Assembly: GCF_000196235.1 (NCBI RefSeq)
Contig: NC_008541.1
Coordinates: 4,092,001-4,156,000, forward strand
DNA length: 64,000 nt
Direction: 5' to 3'
Origin: Arthrobacter sp. FB24
Lineage (GTDB): Bacteria > Actinomycetota > Actinomycetes > Actinomycetales > Micrococcaceae
Shown: piece after piece, positions 62,948 through 64,000 of the stretch
Layout: each line of letters starts with the position of its first letter
How positions within the stretch are numbered: position 1 is the first letter of the stretch
Made by a program: the position numbers and the translations under genes
Notes under the pieces: generated by a model
Database searches by the model: none
What the model saw: the letters and a program-made list of their open reading frames with translations, nothing else
What the model was told of the DNA's origin: nothing

Positions 62948-64000
62948 AGAAAGCTTTGACCTCGTTATCCGGGGGCAGCGTATCCTCACCACGGCCGGCA
63001 TCGCACCCCGGGAAGTGGGCGTGCGCGGCGGCAAGATCGTGGCCATCGAACCGCTCGGCAACGGCCTGGCCGGCGCCGAAGTGATCGAACTCGCCGACGA
63101 CGAAACCTTGATCCCCGGCCTGGTGGACACCCACGTCCACGTCAACGAGCCCGGCCGCACCGAATGGGAGGGCTTCGCGTCCGCCACCCGGGCCGCGGCA
63201 GCCGGCGGCGTCACCACCATCATCGACATGCCGCTGAACTCCATCCCGCCCACCACCACCGTTGAAGGCCTTAAGCTCAAGCGCGAAGTGGCCGAGGACC
63301 AGGCGTTCGTGGACGTCGGCTTCTGGGGCGGCGCCGTGCCCGGCAACAAGGCCGACCTGCGCCCGCTGCACGACGAAGGTGTGTTCGGTTTCAAGTGCTT
63401 CCTGCTGCACTCCGGCGTGGACGAGTTCCCGCACCTGGAGGCGGACGAGATGGAAGAGGACATGGCCGAGCTCAAGTCCTTCGACTCGCTCATGATCGTC
63501 CACGCCGAGGACTCGCACGCCATTGACCGCGCACCGCATCCGGGCGGCGACCACTACTCCACCTTCCTGGCATCCCGCCCCCGCGGCGCAGAGAACAAGG
63601 CCATCGCCGAGGTGATCGAGCGTGCCCGCTGGACGGGTGCCCGCGCCCACATCCTGCACCTCTCCTCTTCCGATGCGCTGCCGATGATCGCCAGCGCCAA
63701 GCGCGACGGCGTGCACCTCACTGTGGAGACCTGCCCGCACTACCTCACCCTGATGGCCGAGGAGATCCCCGACGGCGCCACCGCCTACAAGTGCTGCCCG
63801 CCCATCCGCGAGGCCTCCAACCGCGAGCTCCTCTGGAAGGGACTGCAAGACGGCACCATCGACTGCATCGTCTCCGACCACTCCCCGTCCACGCTTGACC
63901 TGAAGGATCTGGAAAACGGCGACTTCGCTGTGGCCTGGGGCGGCGTCTCCTCGCTGCAGCTTGGCCTGTCGCTGATCTGGACCGAGGCCCGGCACCGCAA
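62940..64000 (+). CDS. allB: Allantoinase, N-terminal 353 residues (runs off window)
   Basis: A dihydroorotase-like amidohydrolase cut by the window end. ATG 62940 has AAGGAG 8 nt upstream and overlaps the glycerate kinase stop. Metal ligands H65 and H67 in [19 protein letters not shown], a likely carbamylated Lys in [15 protein letters not shown] near 155, plus LMIVHAED and [10 protein letters not shown]. The [12 protein letters not shown] form is specific to allantoinase. It opens allantoin to allantoate, the first step feeding glyoxylate to gcl. Usual length is about 445, so roughly 90 residues are missing. Confidence 0.93.
   Translation, partial: MSEESFDLVIRGQRILTTAGIAPREVGVRGGKIVAIEPLGNGLAGAEVIELADDETLIPGLVDTHVHVNEPGRTEWEGFASATRAAAAGGVTTIIDMPLNSIPPTTTVEGLKLKREVAEDQAFVDVGFWGGAVPGNKADLRPLHDEGVFGFKCFLLHSGVDEFPHLEADEMEEDMAELKSFDSLMIVHAEDSHAIDRAPHPGGDHYSTFLASRPRGAENKAIAEVIERARWTGARAHILHLSSSDALPMIASAKRDGVHLTVETCPHYLTLMAEEIPDGATAYKCCPPIREASNRELLWKGLQDGTIDCIVSDHSPSTLDLKDLENGDFAVAWGGVSSLQLGLSLIWTEARHR

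Overview
The window is high-GC DNA from a Gram-positive actinobacterium. Gene content fits a soil member of the Micrococcaceae (Arthrobacter or Pseudarthrobacter type): ANTAR regulators, sortase-E-type LAxTG signal, biotin-dependent urea/guanidine carboxylase, pectin lyases and an allantoin/glyoxylate operon. That placement is inferred from gene content only. No rRNA, tRNA, insertion sequence, phage gene or CRISPR array was recognised. The window is almost entirely catabolic and nutrient-scavenging chromosome.

Layout. (1) 1-12382: a plus-strand hydantoin-type island. It has HyuA (cut by the window edge), HyuB, a CUT2 ABC transporter (lipoprotein, double ATPase, permease), a degenerate short HyuA-like protein, a DUF917 (S-methyl-thiohydantoin desulfurase family) protein, a PucR-type regulator, a stand-alone GAF protein and an HutI-like amidohydrolase. 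Together they look like uptake and ring opening of a hydantoin or thiohydantoin. (2) 12589-16566: small conserved proteins, a GAF-ANTAR RNA-binding regulator, a PhzF gene broken by a one-base frameshift, and an orphan response regulator without its phosphoacceptor Asp. (3) 16784-19151: secreted GH16 glucanase facing a processive GT2 glycosyltransferase and a 52-residue LAATG protein, a likely surface-polysaccharide module. (4) 19428-23806: two-gene NAD-dependent formate dehydrogenase. (5) 23951-28537: Hsp20, two CNNM/CBS membrane proteins, a NERD protein and a TetR regulator. (6) 28770-37491: permease, two DUF1989 proteins, urea/guanidine carboxylase and allophanate hydrolase in a tightly coupled operon that frees ammonia from urea or, more likely, guanidine. 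(7) 37493-49989: hydroxyacid dehydrogenase, VOC protein, and a rhamnogalacturonan-I group (PL26-like enzyme, Gfo/Idh/MocA oxidoreductase, dicarboxylate symporter, secreted PL11 lyase), with small stress and envelope proteins between. (8) 50108-57719: minus-strand LacI-controlled sugar operon with a CUT1 transporter lacking its ATPase, two Gfo/Idh/MocA oxidoreductases and ThuA. (9) 58064-64000: hyi-glxR-gcl-glycerate kinase-allB, the allantoin to glyoxylate to glycerate route; allB runs off the window.

Regulation is visible in several places. The two pectin-lyase promoters, about 9.5 kb apart on opposite strands, carry the same two LacI-like boxes 66 and 67 bp apart. The LacI-ABC operon has two GGAATCGATTCC palindromes 45 bp apart. 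The hyi promoter has a near-consensus -35/-10 followed by two 15-bp boxes in tandem, 21 bp apart. The glxR-gcl gap holds a nested pair of perfect inverted repeats. All functional statements rest on reading the sequence and on family knowledge; no database search was run.
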